NCBI GenBank assembly: GCA_963815185.1
Contig: CAWFGC010000011.1
Location: 186,001 to 250,000, forward strand
Direction: 5' to 3'
From: SHZL01 sp963815185
GTDB taxonomy: Bacteria; Pseudomonadota; Gammaproteobacteria; Xanthomonadales; SZUA-36
DNA: 64,000 bases
Shown here: one piece after another, positions 1-9,099 of the stretch
Layout: each line of letters opens with the position of its first letter
Numbering within the stretch: position 1 is the first letter of the stretch
The notes under the pieces: generated by a model
Told to the model about the DNA's origin: nothing
What the model saw: the letters and a program-made list of their open reading frames with translations, nothing else
Database searches by the model: none
Made by a program: the position numbers and the translations under genes

Positions 1-2
1 AC

Positions 3-443
3 GGGCTTGCCGGTCTGGAAGAAGAAATGGACGTGGTGTGCATCGATGATATGGACCGCGTAGCCGGGAGGCCCCGATGGGAAAATTCCCTGTTTCATTT
101 CTTCAACCGTTTTCGCGCCAGGAACGGCCGGCTGGTGATCAGCAGCTTGCATCTCCTGTCCGCCTTGCCGTTTCAACTGCCTGATTTGGCTTCCCGTCTG
201 GCCTGGGGTCTGCAACTGCAGCTCGAAGCGCTGGACGACGATGGCAAAAAGGAAGTTTTACGGCGCAAAGCAGCCGCGCAGGGCATCGTGTTGCCGGCCG
301 AAGTTACGAATTACCTGCTCAGCCGCGGCTCGAGAAATATGGTTTCCCTTCTGCACAACCTGGAGGCAATACGGGTAGCGGCATTGACGGGAAAACGTAA
401 AATTACGCTGGCGCTAGCGCGCAAAGTGCTTGCCGGGTCCTGA
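3..443 (+). CDS. hda: DnaA regulatory inactivator Hda (3' part)
   Basis: This is the C-terminal part of Hda, the AAA+ protein that works with the DNA-bound sliding clamp to trigger ATP hydrolysis on DnaA and so limit re-initiation. The frame is open to the left edge, so the clamp-binding motif and Walker A loop lie outside the window. Visible parts are a Walker-B-like stretch (VVCIDDMD), a sensor-1-like LVISS, an arginine-containing LASRLAWG and a sensor-2-like RGSRNMVSLLHNLEAI near the end. These match Hda rather than full DnaA because no domain IV DNA-binding region follows. It converges with the lipoprotein gene, with 8 bases between the stops. Confidence 0.85.
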   Translation, partial: GLAGLEEEMDVVCIDDMDRVAGRPRWENSLFHFFNRFRARNGRLVISSLHLLSALPFQLPDLASRLAWGLQLQLEALDDDGKKEVLRRKAAAQGIVLPAEVTNYLLSRGSRNMVSLLHNLEAIRVAALTGKRKITLALARKVLAGS

Positions 444-451
444 GTCACTTT

Positions 452-2223
452 CTATTTGAATGTCATGCGGCTGTCCATGACCAGGCCTTGCTGCGTGATT
501 CGAAGGCTCATCTGAGACCGGCCGGAAACGGATTTGTAGGCCTGCTGAATGGCTTCGGCGATTTCCATGGCCGCTCCCGCATGTTCCTCGTCGAAACCCG
601 AATCGCTTTCGTCTTCATCCAGTGAGTTCGCGTGATGCTGCCATTTTTTGCGCATGCCCTGAGTAAAGTCCAGGTACGCCGCGGTATCGTAGTTCAATGA
701 CAGGAAAGTCCCGTCGTTGTGGGCTTTTCGCTCCAGGTATGCGGGTAGTCCAGTCTCTTCGCCTGCCCCGATCGAGATGCCGATGGCGTTGTCGCTCAGG
801 GCCGCAAATGCAATGATGTTGGGTACCGGGATCAGGCTGGATGGAAGTTGCACTGGTGGATTACCTTTGACCAGGTTCAGGGCGGCCAGGTCGGGCAGGA
901 ACATTTGGGCCATGCCGACGAACATTTCCGGCTGGTCAACGTGAAGCGCCAGCAGTCCGACGGCTTCTTCCGGCGATGCACTTGCCATGTTGAAGCGGTT
1001 GAGACTCAGGCGCAGCCCGCGGAAGTTGTTGACCAGGGGCGGCATGGGCAGGTCGAGTTTGGTCAGGCCTTGTGTGGCATCTGCATTCAATTGTTGCAAA
1101 TGCTCGCAGCGGTATGGCGCCTGGGTGATGGCCGTCAGTTTCTCGCGCAGGAAATCCCTCAGCGGACCCACTTTCAAGCCGAAAGCAAATTCGAGCATGC
1201 GGGAAGACGCAGGGTCCACCATGGGTACCTCACCAACCAGTGTAGCCAGTTGTTTTGCCAGTTCAGGCTGGGTTTCAACGATGTATTGAATACCAATGGC
1301 ATTGGGCGTCAGTTCGGTGGCGCCTGCAACCAGGCGCGGGGTGTGGCTGATGATTCCGCGTATTTCATTCTTGCAATCATTGCTCAAGTGTGGTCAGCGA
1401 ACTCGCGCCGGCTTCACCCAGCATCGAGACCAGCAATGGAATCCGGTTGCAGAAATTCATTTGCCAGTAACTGCAGATCCACCACACCGGTGAAATAGGG
1501 CGTGAAGCCGTACTTGGCGTTAAGGGCATTCAGCCTGGTTTCAGCGTCTGAAGCCGCAGGCTTTTTCAGGCCCAGAAAGAGGGGTAAGAGATCCTTTTCT
1601 GCGGAGGTGGGGAAAATACTCAAGGCGAAATGGTCTTGAAGAATCGCGATATACAGTCCGCCAGGGAACGCCCCGTGCTGATGCGATGGATCGTCTGCGG
1701 CCAAGCGCCAATAGGCCCGCCCCTGAAAACTCTGCTCTGGCGCCACGATGCCGGCACGGTCGAGAATGCGTTGCACTGTGCTCTTCAGAGCCTTGGCATC
1801 GGCCAGACCGATGCGGGCGATGGGAAATACCCCCATGCCATAAATCACTTTGTGCGACTGCAAATCAAAGCCCAGGCTTTCCAGGCCAGGCCGGTTGAGC
1901 TTGCCGTCCAGTTCCTGCAACAGGGCCAGCACCAGTTTGCTGCCGGTATCGGCGGCATCAGGCCGGCTTTCCAGCCTCGCCCTGACTTTGACAAGTTCCG
2001 CTTGCGCCGTGAGCAAAACTGGCCCGGCTTTTTGCAGGAAACTATCGATGACTTCGTCCGGGGTGGGCTGGAGATTTGCCGCAAGAAACGGCGTTGCCAG
2101 TGGAACATACGACAGCAGGGTGTTACTCGAAGCGCTGTTTGCGGTTTCGGCTTCTTCCTTGCCACAGCCAGACAGGGCAAACAACGTAACGGCCGCGATA
2201 ACGGCCAGGCGCTTTGAATTCAT
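452..2223 (-). CDS. Putative lipoprotein, reading frame broken near 1387-1425
   Basis: Two adjacent frames appear to encode one protein of about 590 residues. The upstream frame (2223 to 1414) starts with a lipoprotein signal (LFALSGCG; the cysteine would be lipidated) and ends at TGA after AGLDAG. The downstream frame (452-1387) only has a TTG start. The short stretch between them reads sensibly in the third frame (LGEAGASSLTTLEQ), so two single-base indels would join everything. I recall similar long hypothetical lipoproteins in gammaproteobacteria where a cysteine-containing segment like NDCKNEIR follows directly. Function is unknown; it would be membrane-anchored in the periplasm. Whether it is a true pseudogene or carries sequence errors cannot be told here. 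Confidence 0.6.
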
Positions 2224-2285
2224 TACTGCTTCCTTGAAGGCTCGTGTGATAAGGTGTTATACCACACTACAACAGTAGATGCAAT

Positions 2286-3698
2286 TTACATGGCTTTGAC
2301 CCCGGCAATCAGCTTTTGCGCGACGTCCTGTGCATCGCCGTAGCACATCCGGGTGTTGTCTTCGAAGAACAGCAGATTTTCGATACCGGAAAATCCCGTG
2401 CCCTGACCGCGTTTGATGACGAAGACATTGCGGGCCTTGTCGGCATCGAGAATCGGCATGCCGTAAATTGGACTGGATGTGTCCTTGCGTGCTGCCGGGT
2501 TCACGACGTCATTTGCGCCGATGATCAGCGCCACGTCCGCAGTCGGGAACTGACTGTTGATATCCTCCAGGTCATAGATCAGGTCGTAGGGCACGCCCGC
2601 TTCGGCCAACAACACATTCATATGGCCGGGCATGCGGCCGGCGACGGGATGGATTGCAAACATGACTTTGACTCCCTGGGCCATCAGCAGTTGGCACAGT
2701 TCCCAGATCTTGTGCTGGGCTTGCGCCGCGGCCATGCCATAGCCCGGGACGATGATGACCTTTTCTGCATAGGCCATCGTGATCGCGGCATCCGCGGCGT
2801 CGATGGCTTTCATGCTGCCGCTGACAGCCACTGCGCTGGCGCCGTCATCGCCGGTGCCGAAGCCGGAAAACAGCACATTGGTCAGGGGCCGGTTCATCGC
2901 AACCGCCATCAAATGCGTCAGCAGTGAACCCGCCGAACCGACTACCACGCCCGCGATCATCATTGCTGGATTCTGCAAAACGAATCCTTCCATGCCCACC
3001 GCAAGGCCGGTCAAAGCGTTGTAAAGCGAGATCACAACGGGCATGTCGGCGCCGCCGATGGGTATTGTCATCAACACGCCGATCATCAGGGCAATCACGA
3101 AGAAAGCAACGAACACGCCGGTGGAAAACTCCGTGCGGGCCAGCATGAAACCCAATGCGAGCAGGACCAGGAAGGTCATCAGGTTGACGAAGTTCTGGGC
3201 CCGGAATCGATAGACCTTGCGCTGCCAGCCTTGCAGCTTGGCGAAAGCGATCATCGAACCGGAAAACGCGATGGTGCCGATGAGTGCGCCGAGTACCGCC
3301 AGTTCGCGCGCCGCAAAGGCTTCATGAGAGAGGCCAAGACCGGTATGCACCCTGAGCAGTTCCACCGCGGCAATGGCAGCCGCTGAGCCTCCGCCCATAC
3401 CGTTATAAAGTGCAATCATTTGTGGGATGTCGGTCATTGCGACCTTCCTGCCAGTCCACCAGGCCAGGATGCCGCTGACAAAAATGGCGGTGGTCATCAG
3501 CAGATAGTTGTTCATCTGCGGTTCGGTGAAGGTGATCAGGGTGGCGACGACCATGCCGACGCCGGCCCAGATCACGCCGCCGCGCGCGGTGCGCGGGTGG
3601 CTCATCTTTTTCAGTCCGGAGATAAACAGGATGGCTGCGATGAAGTAGCTGGTATGGATTAGCCAGCCCGCGACGTTCTCATTCATCAAGGCACCCAT
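2286..3698 (-). CDS. pntB: NAD(P) transhydrogenase subunit beta
   Basis: PntB is the beta subunit of the proton-translocating transhydrogenase, which uses the proton gradient to reduce NADP+ with NADH in the inner membrane. The roughly 470-residue length is normal. The N-terminal two-thirds is a series of hydrophobic segments (domain II). The C-terminal third is the NADP(H)-binding domain III with a Rossmann-type glycine motif (PGYGMAAAQAQHKIWEL). I chose the ATG at 3698, which shares its A with the TGA of the upstream pntAB gene (translational coupling). An ATG at 3683 is also possible. It is the last gene of the pntAA-pntAB-pntB unit. Confidence 0.95.
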   Translation of the reverse strand: MGALMNENVAGWLIHTSYFIAAILFISGLKKMSHPRTARGGVIWAGVGMVVATLITFTEPQMNNYLLMTTAIFVSGILAWWTGRKVAMTDIPQMIALYNGMGGGSAAAIAAVELLRVHTGLGLSHEAFAARELAVLGALIGTIAFSGSMIAFAKLQGWQRKVYRFRAQNFVNLMTFLVLLALGFMLARTEFSTGVFVAFFVIALMIGVLMTIPIGGADMPVVISLYNALTGLAVGMEGFVLQNPAMMIAGVVVGSAGSLLTHLMAVAMNRPLTNVLFSGFGTGDDGASAVAVSGSMKAIDAADAAITMAYAEKVIIVPGYGMAAAQAQHKIWELCQLLMAQGVKVMFAIHPVAGRMPGHMNVLLAEAGVPYDLIYDLEDINSQFPTADVALIIGANDVVNPAARKDTSSPIYGMPILDADKARNVFVIKRGQGTGFSGIENLLFFEDNTRMCYGDAQDVAQKLIAGVKAM

Positions 3699-3985
3699 CA
3701 ACCTTTCTCCTTGCTGGATTTGAACATTTCGAGCATGCGTTCGGTGACGACGTAGCCCCCAACGGCATTGCCGGCGCCGAGAAATACTGCAATCGTGCCG
3801 ATGATCTGTTCGGCAAGCGTGGAGGCATGGCCAAGGGCCACCATCGCGCCAACCAGCACAATGCCGTGGACGAAGTTCGAACCCGACATCAGGGGGGTAT
3901 GCAGAATGGTGGGCACTTTGGAGATGACTTCATATCCGGTGAAAGCAGCCAGCATGAAAATATAGAGCGCGATAAAACCTTCCAT
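3698..3985 (-). CDS. pntAB: NAD(P) transhydrogenase subunit alpha part 2
   Basis: This 95-residue protein carries the transmembrane part of the alpha subunit, which is encoded separately here as in many proteobacteria with a three-gene pnt operon. It has three hydrophobic segments (IALYIFMLAAFTGYEVI, then GIVLVGAMVAL and TIAVFLGAGNAVGGYVV). Its stop codon overlaps the pntB start by one base, and it lies 33 bases downstream of pntAA, so the three genes are almost certainly co-transcribed. Together they form the membrane pump that supplies NADPH. Confidence 0.92.
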   Translation of the reverse strand: MEGFIALYIFMLAAFTGYEVISKVPTILHTPLMSGSNFVHGIVLVGAMVALGHASTLAEQIIGTIAVFLGAGNAVGGYVVTERMLEMFKSSKEKG

Positions 3986-4018
3986 TGTGATTTTCCTGTG
4001 GTTAGGGCTCCGGGTCCT

Positions 4019-5146
4019 TTATGATGAGCTGAGTATTTTGGCTGTCTGTTCGTGCACGAGCTGACCTGCGGTTGTCAGCAGACATCCGTTGACGACTTCG
4101 TCTTCACGATCGATCACTACCTGATCTTCCTTGATCATCGTTTCGAGCAGGTTCAGCAGGTTTTTTGCGTACATTTCGCTGGCATGAATGGGAGCCTGGC
4201 TGGCCATGTTCAGGGGGCCATCGACAATTACCCCGTTGTGGATGATGGTTTCGCCGGGTTTCGTCAGTTCGCAATTACCGCCGGATTCCGCAGAAAGGTC
4301 CACGATCACGCTGCCGGGCTTCATGCCTTCAACCATTTCGCGGCTAATGATTTTCGGCGCCGGGCGTCCGGGAATGGACGCGGTGGAAATAACGGAGTCT
4401 GCTTTGGCCAGATGTTCCGCCAGCTTGTCCGCCTGTTGTTGCTTTTCATCTTCGGTCAGCTCACGCGCATAGCCGCCTTGCGCCTCCGCGTTAACGCCCG
4501 TGTCGATCATTTTCGCGCCCAGCGACTCGACCTGTTCCCGTGCCGCGGCGCGGATGTCGTACGCTTCGACCCGCCCACCCAGGCGCTTGGCCGTGGCGAT
4601 GGCCTGCAGGCCGGCAACTCCGGCGCCGATCACCACCACGCTGGAAGGCCTGAGCGTACCGGCCGCGGTGGTCAGCATCGGGAACAGGCGCGGCGAGAGT
4701 GTTGCGGCCCGGAGAACGGCCTTGTAGCCGGCTACGGTCGCCTGCGAAGACAATACATCCATGCTCTGGGCGCGTGAAATGCGCGGCACCAATTCCATGG
4801 CGCAGCAATTGCAGTTGCGCGCATTCAGGGCTTCGATCATGCCTGGATGGCGGTGTGGAAACACCTGGCCCAGGGCCAGCGCGCCTGCTTTCAAATCGCT
4901 CAGCATGCCGGCAGCAGGCGCCTGTACCCAAAGCAGGATATCCGCCTGTTCGAGAATGGACTTCGGATCGGCGAGGATTTCGGCACCACTGTACTGTTCG
5001 TCGAGGAAGCCGGCAGCCTCTCCCGCCCCCTGTTGCATCAGAACGCGGAATCCCTTCGACACAAGGCGCTGGGCGTTGACCGGGTCCAGCGCCACACGGC
5101 GCTCACCCTCGGCTTGCTCTTTGAGCACAGCCACGGTTAATGACAT
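4019..5146 (-). CDS. pntAA: NAD(P) transhydrogenase subunit alpha part 1
   Basis: This is the soluble NAD(H)-binding domain I of the proton-pumping transhydrogenase, about 375 residues. It belongs to the alanine dehydrogenase/PntA fold. The start SLTVAVLKEQAEGERRVALD and the dinucleotide-binding VVIGAGVAGLQAIATAKRLG are clear, followed by the PGRPAPKII region. An upstream in-frame start at 5209 is possible, but the ATG at 5146 is preceded by GGAG at good spacing and gives the usual N-terminus. It is the first gene of the pnt operon. The frame lacks the transmembrane tail, which is supplied by pntAB. Confidence 0.93.
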   Translation of the reverse strand: MSLTVAVLKEQAEGERRVALDPVNAQRLVSKGFRVLMQQGAGEAAGFLDEQYSGAEILADPKSILEQADILLWVQAPAAGMLSDLKAGALALGQVFPHRHPGMIEALNARNCNCCAMELVPRISRAQSMDVLSSQATVAGYKAVLRAATLSPRLFPMLTTAAGTLRPSSVVVIGAGVAGLQAIATAKRLGGRVEAYDIRAAAREQVESLGAKMIDTGVNAEAQGGYARELTEDEKQQQADKLAEHLAKADSVISTASIPGRPAPKIISREMVEGMKPGSVIVDLSAESGGNCELTKPGETIIHNGVIVDGPLNMASQAPIHASEMYAKNLLNLLETMIKEDQVVIDREDEVVNGCLLTTAGQLVHEQTAKILSSS

Positions 5147-5183
5147 ATCAGAATCTCCATTGAGCGGGACTGGGAAAAACCCT

Positions 5184-5879
5184 TTATCTTGTATGTGGTC
5201 CCGGTGCAAAAATCAAGCCCGGATTGTGCCTGGACTGACCCTGTTTCAGACGCTCCAAGGTGCCGATGTCCTCCCAGCGGCCTGCATATTTCTCCCCGGT
5301 GACCAGGTGGTTTTCCATGGCCGACCGCAACAGCGGAACGACGGAAAACTTGCCGGCTGTGCATCCTTCGAACAGGCGCGGGTGATACACCGCGATTCCG
5401 CTGAAGGTCAGTTTATCCTCGCCATTATCCCTGATTCTCGCATGCAATAGCGCAAAGTCACCCTGGGGTTTGTGTGCCGGGTTGGGGATCATCACCAGGT
5501 GGGCCCAGTCACATTTGACTGCACGCAGGCGTTTGAACGGGTAGTCCGTCCAGATATCTCCATTGACCACCAGGAATGGCGACGGGCCGAGTAAGGGCAG
5601 GGCCTTGTGTATGCCGCCACCGGTTTCCAGAGCATTTGGCTGCTCATTGGACCAATGAATGTTGATACCCCAGCGGCTGCCGTCACCGATTGCAGCGGCT
5701 AACAGCTCCCCCAGATGGCCCTGGTTGATGACGACTTCCGTGAAACCCGCCTCGGACAGCGCCTCGATATGATATTCGATCAGTGGCTTACCGGCTATTT
5801 CAACCAGCGGTTTGGGAATGGTATCGGTCAGCGGGCGCAGACGCTCGCCACGGCCTGCAGCGAGAATCATGGCGCGCAT
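5184..5879 (-). CDS. murU: N-acetylmuramate alpha-1-phosphate uridylyltransferase
   Basis: MurU transfers UMP from UTP to MurNAc-1-phosphate to form UDP-MurNAc in the cytoplasmic cell-wall recycling route. The N-terminal nucleotidyltransferase signature ILAAGRGERLRPLTD, followed by PKPLVEIAGKPLI, is the sugar-nucleotide pyrophosphorylase fold. NGDIWTDYPF provides the metal-binding aspartate. Length (231 residues) matches MurU rather than the longer GlmU or RmlA. Its start overlaps the end of amgK by 13 bases, and the AmgK/MurU pairing is the known order in pseudomonads, which supports the assignment strongly. Confidence 0.9.
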   Translation of the reverse strand: MRAMILAAGRGERLRPLTDTIPKPLVEIAGKPLIEYHIEALSEAGFTEVVINQGHLGELLAAAIGDGSRWGINIHWSNEQPNALETGGGIHKALPLLGPSPFLVVNGDIWTDYPFKRLRAVKCDWAHLVMIPNPAHKPQGDFALLHARIRDNGEDKLTFSGIAVYHPRLFEGCTAGKFSVVPLLRSAMENHLVTGEKYAGRWEDIGTLERLKQGQSRHNPGLIFAPGPHTR

Positions 5880-6871
5880 TCGGTTTGCTCCAGCAACTTG
5901 AGAAAATCCCGGAATTCCGGGTATCGCGGCAGCACATCCAGCAAATAACCGTAGAACCTTGGAATCATCTGCAGATAGGCCTGTTTGCCGTCACGGTAAT
6001 GCAGCCGGGCAAAAATTCCCACGATTTTGAGATTGCGTTGCAAGCCCATCAGATCGCACCATCGTATCCAGACGGTGGGTTCGATATCCAGTGCCAGCAA
6101 GTCCCGGTAGCGCATCATCCAGTTTTCGAGCCGAGGGCGGGGCCAGCTGATGTAACGATCCCACAGCAGTGAGACGAAATCATAGCTCAGCGGTCCCCGC
6201 AGCGCGTCCTGGAAATCGATGATTCCCGGATTCCCTCCTTCCAGGCAGAGCAGATTGTTGCTGTGGAAATCCCGGTGAACAAAGACCTGCGGCTGTTCGG
6301 CGGCCGAAGACGTGAGGTCGTGGCACAACTTCTGCCAGACCTGCTCTTCCCGGGGACTCAAGCGGCGCTGTTTGTGCCGCAGCAGGTACCAGTCGGTGAA
6401 CAAATTCAGTTCCGTTTGCAGACGGTCATGGTCGTAGTCCGGCAAGCCGCAAGAGTCCACCGCCTGCGCCATCCGGGCCAGCACGTGAAACAATCCGGGA
6501 AACAGTCCATCCACCGTTCCGGGAGTCACAATATCCCGGTAGAGTTCCTCGCCCAGGTCCTCGAGCAGCGCGAAGCCCTGCTCCAGGTCGAAGTGCAAGA
6601 CTTCGGGCGCGTGCAAACCCGCAGACCGCAGGCGTTCGGCAATGTCGAGAAAAGCAGCCAGGTCTTCAGAACCCGGCGGGGCATCCATCAGGATTAGTGC
6701 GCCGGTGTCTGTGAACAGGCGAAAGTAGCGGCGGAAACTCGCATCCTGGGCAACGGGAATCAGGTCCACCGATGCTTGCCCCAATGCGGCAGCGGCCCAG
6801 GCCGAGGCGGCTGTCAACCGGGCCTTATGCGTCTCGGAGCACTCCTGCTTGGTGTTCTGCATCCGGCCCAT
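5867..6871 (-). CDS. amgK: N-acetylmuramate/N-acetylglucosamine anomeric kinase
   Basis: AmgK phosphorylates the C1 position of MurNAc (and GlcNAc), giving the substrate of MurU. It is an aminoglycoside-phosphotransferase-fold kinase. The catalytic loop VFVHRDFHSNNLLCLEGGNPGIIDFQD contains the HxDxxxxN pattern and the metal-binding IDFQD (given here as two short motifs: HRDFHSNN and IIDFQDA). Length, 334 residues, is typical. Starts at 6871 or 6862 are both possible. It is upstream of and overlaps murU, so they are translated together. The peptide-free route bypasses de novo UDP-MurNAc synthesis and in other species lowers fosfomycin sensitivity. Confidence 0.9.
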   Translation of the reverse strand: MGRMQNTKQECSETHKARLTAASAWAAAALGQASVDLIPVAQDASFRRYFRLFTDTGALILMDAPPGSEDLAAFLDIAERLRSAGLHAPEVLHFDLEQGFALLEDLGEELYRDIVTPGTVDGLFPGLFHVLARMAQAVDSCGLPDYDHDRLQTELNLFTDWYLLRHKQRRLSPREEQVWQKLCHDLTSSAAEQPQVFVHRDFHSNNLLCLEGGNPGIIDFQDALRGPLSYDFVSLLWDRYISWPRPRLENWMMRYRDLLALDIEPTVWIRWCDLMGLQRNLKIVGIFARLHYRDGKQAYLQMIPRFYGYLLDVLPRYPEFRDFLKLLEQTECAP

Positions 6872-7051
6872 TGTGCACGATCGGTTGAGAACTTTGGAGT
6901 GTCAGCACCTGTTTTCACTAACCCGGTCGCTGCCGCAGTGAAGGCGTTTTGCTTGCCAGGCCAGGCTGTCTTCGATGAACAAATTGCAATCTTGAGCCAC
7001 GGAACTATCTGCGCATCCAAGAGATTCCTCTGCCGCCTCTGCTGTCGCTGT

Positions 7052-7080
7052 TTGAAATAGGACTGATGTGGTACTATATA
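7052..7080 (+). promoter_or_regulatory. Candidate promoter and operator of the suf operon
   Basis: TTGAAA at 7052-7057 and TATATA at 7075-7080 are separated by 17 bases, a good sigma-70 spacing, 41 bases before the sufR start. An imperfect inverted repeat, ATAGGAC (7057-7063) and GTACTAT (7071-7077), fills the -35/-10 spacer. Rrf2-family regulators such as IscR often autoregulate from sites in this position, so it may be the SufR operator. This is inference from position and symmetry only. Confidence 0.4.
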
Positions 7081-7121
7081 TTCAGATAACTGGCGACCAC
7101 CAATACGGGTTTTGCATCACC

Positions 7122-7568
7122 ATGCTGCGAATATCGAAAATGACCGACTACGCCATCATGCTGATGGTGGAATTGACCCGTGAAGGAGAGACCCTGAGTG
7201 CCCATGCCCTGGCAAAACGTATTCGTGTGGAGGTGCCCACAGCCAGCAAGGTGCTGAAACTCCTCGCCGGAGCGAACCTTCTGCAGTCCTATCGTGGAGT
7301 AAATGGAGGTTACCGCGTGAACCGCCCGGCCACGCAGATCAGTGTTGCCGAAGTCATCGCGGCCATTGAAGGACCCATTGCGATGACGGAATGCAGCGTT
7401 GAAACGGGCCTGTGTCACCAGGAAGAGAGTTGTAATTTGCGCGGCAACTGGCAGCGCATCAGTATTGCGGTGGCGCGCGCGCTGGAAGATGTCAGCCTGG
7501 CTGAAATGTCAGTGCCTCTGAGGAAAGCCTCGGGCATGCTGCGCATCGCTACCTTGAACGCGATTTGA
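7122..7568 (+). CDS. sufR: Rrf2-family SUF system regulator
   Basis: This is an IscR-like transcription factor of about 148 residues that leads the suf operon and probably senses Fe-S status. The N-terminal winged helix (MLRISKMTDYAIMLMVEL) is followed by a cluster-binding loop with three cysteines in CSVETGLCHQEESC, a CX6CX5C arrangement close to the IscR triad. I chose ATG at 7122, which matches the conserved Rrf2 N-terminus; the frame extends further upstream. The next gene, sufB, begins 11 bases after the stop. The symbol follows the proteobacterial Rrf2-type SufR, which differs from the cyanobacterial DeoR-type protein of the same name. Confidence 0.85.
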   Translation: MLRISKMTDYAIMLMVELTREGETLSAHALAKRIRVEVPTASKVLKLLAGANLLQSYRGVNGGYRVNRPATQISVAEVIAAIEGPIAMTECSVETGLCHQEESCNLRGNWQRISIAVARALEDVSLAEMSVPLRKASGMLRIATLNAI

Positions 7569-7579
7569 AGGAGCATGAA

Positions 7580-9043
7580 GTGACCGCCGAAGTGAGCAAT
7601 GTTACCGAGTCCTCTGTGGACCGGTTCGTGCAGGGAAAATACCGCCACGGCTTTGTGACCGATATCGAGTCCGATACGGTACTGCCGGGTCTGAACGAAG
7701 ACATGGTGCGCTGGATATCCGCGCGCAAACAAGAGCCGGAGTGGCTGCTCGAATGGCGCCTGAAAGCTTACCGGCAGTGGCTGAAAATGCCACAGCCGCA
7801 TTGGGCCCATCTGCACATGGAACCCATCGATTTCCAGGCCATATGCTATTTTTCCGCACCCAAGTCAGACAAGGATCGTCCACAGAGCCTGGCCGATGTC
7901 GACCCGAAGTTGCTGGAGACCTATGACAAACTGGGCGTACCGCTGCACGAGCGCGCCCGGCTCGCGGGCGTTGCGGTCGATGCGGTATTCGACTCGGTGT
8001 CCGTCGGCACGACCTTTCGTTCGGAGCTGAAGAAAGCGGGCGTTATATTCTGTTCGTTCTCGGAAGCTGCCAGGGAGCATCCGGAACTGGTGCGGCAATA
8101 TCTCGGAACGGTCGTGCCGAGCCGGGACAACTTCTTCGCGGCGCTCAATTCGGCCGTGTTCTCGGATGGAAGTTTCGTGTTCATCCCCAAGGGCGTGCGC
8201 TGCCCGATGGAGTTATCCACTTACTTTCGCATCAATGCAGCCGAGACCGGGCAGTTCGAACGTACCCTGATCATCGCCGAGGAAGGCAGTCAAGTCAGTT
8301 ATCTGGAAGGTTGCACCGCACCGATGCGTGACGAAAACCAGCTCCATGCCGCGGTGGTGGAACTGGTTGCGCTGGAAGACGCAAATATCAAGTATTCCAC
8401 CGTGCAGAACTGGTACCCGGGGGACGAGAACGGCCTTGGCGGCATTTACAACTTCGTCACCAAACGCGGTGACTGCCGTGGAGACCGCGCGAAAATCTCC
8501 TGGACCCAAGTGGAAACCGGTTCCGCGATCACCTGGAAGTATCCTTCCTGCATCCTGCGGGGCGATGATTCTGTCGGTGAGTTCTATTCGGTGGCGCTGA
8601 CCAACAATTGCCAACAGGCGGATACCGGTACCAAGATGATTCATCTGGGCCGCAATACACGCAGCAAAATCATTTCCAAGGGCATTTCGGCCGGCAAGGG
8701 ACAGAATGCCTACCGCGGATTGGTGCGCATTGCCCGCAAGGCGGAAAACGCCAGGAATTACACCCAGTGTGATTCCATGCTGATTGGCAAGGGATGCGGT
8801 GCACATACCTTTCCCTACATCGAGGTCGGCAATGCCACCGCCAAAGTCGAGCACGAAGCCACCACCTCGCGGATCGGCGAAGACCAGCTGTTCTATTGCC
8901 TGCAACGCGGCATCGCCGAAGAAGACGCGGTTTCCATGATCGTCGATGGTTTTTGCAAGCAAGTGTTCAAGGAATTGCCGATGGAATTTGCGGTGGAAGC
9001 CAAGGCCTTGCTCGAAGTGAGCCTGGAAGGCGCGGTAGGTTAG
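7580..9043 (+). CDS. sufB: Fe-S cluster assembly scaffold SufB
   Basis: SufB is the scaffold subunit of the SufBC2D complex on which Fe-S clusters are built. About 487 residues, the usual length. The core is the right-handed parallel beta-helix region (for example EGCTAPMRDENQLHAAVVEL and VTKRGDCRGDRAKISWTQVE) and the C-terminal EHEATTSRIGEDQLFYCLQRG that is conserved in SufB and SufD. I chose the GTG at 7580 because AAGGAG lies just upstream at good spacing; a TTG at 7565 is in frame but has no such site. It is the second gene of sufRBCDS. Confidence 0.95.
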   Translation: MTAEVSNVTESSVDRFVQGKYRHGFVTDIESDTVLPGLNEDMVRWISARKQEPEWLLEWRLKAYRQWLKMPQPHWAHLHMEPIDFQAICYFSAPKSDKDRPQSLADVDPKLLETYDKLGVPLHERARLAGVAVDAVFDSVSVGTTFRSELKKAGVIFCSFSEAAREHPELVRQYLGTVVPSRDNFFAALNSAVFSDGSFVFIPKGVRCPMELSTYFRINAAETGQFERTLIIAEEGSQVSYLEGCTAPMRDENQLHAAVVELVALEDANIKYSTVQNWYPGDENGLGGIYNFVTKRGDCRGDRAKISWTQVETGSAITWKYPSCILRGDDSVGEFYSVALTNNCQQADTGTKMIHLGRNTRSKIISKGISAGKGQNAYRGLVRIARKAENARNYTQCDSMLIGKGCGAHTFPYIEVGNATAKVEHEATTSRIGEDQLFYCLQRGIAEEDAVSMIVDGFCKQVFKELPMEFAVEAKALLEVSLEGAVG

Positions 9044-9099
9044 CGCCGTGGCAGTCGGGTAGATACGAACAGGCCATAAAACAGGAAGGTTATATACAC

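Noticed and set aside
8794..9099. N-terminal extension of SufC
   Set aside because: Overlaps sufB out of frame; the normal SufC N-terminus starts at 9100.
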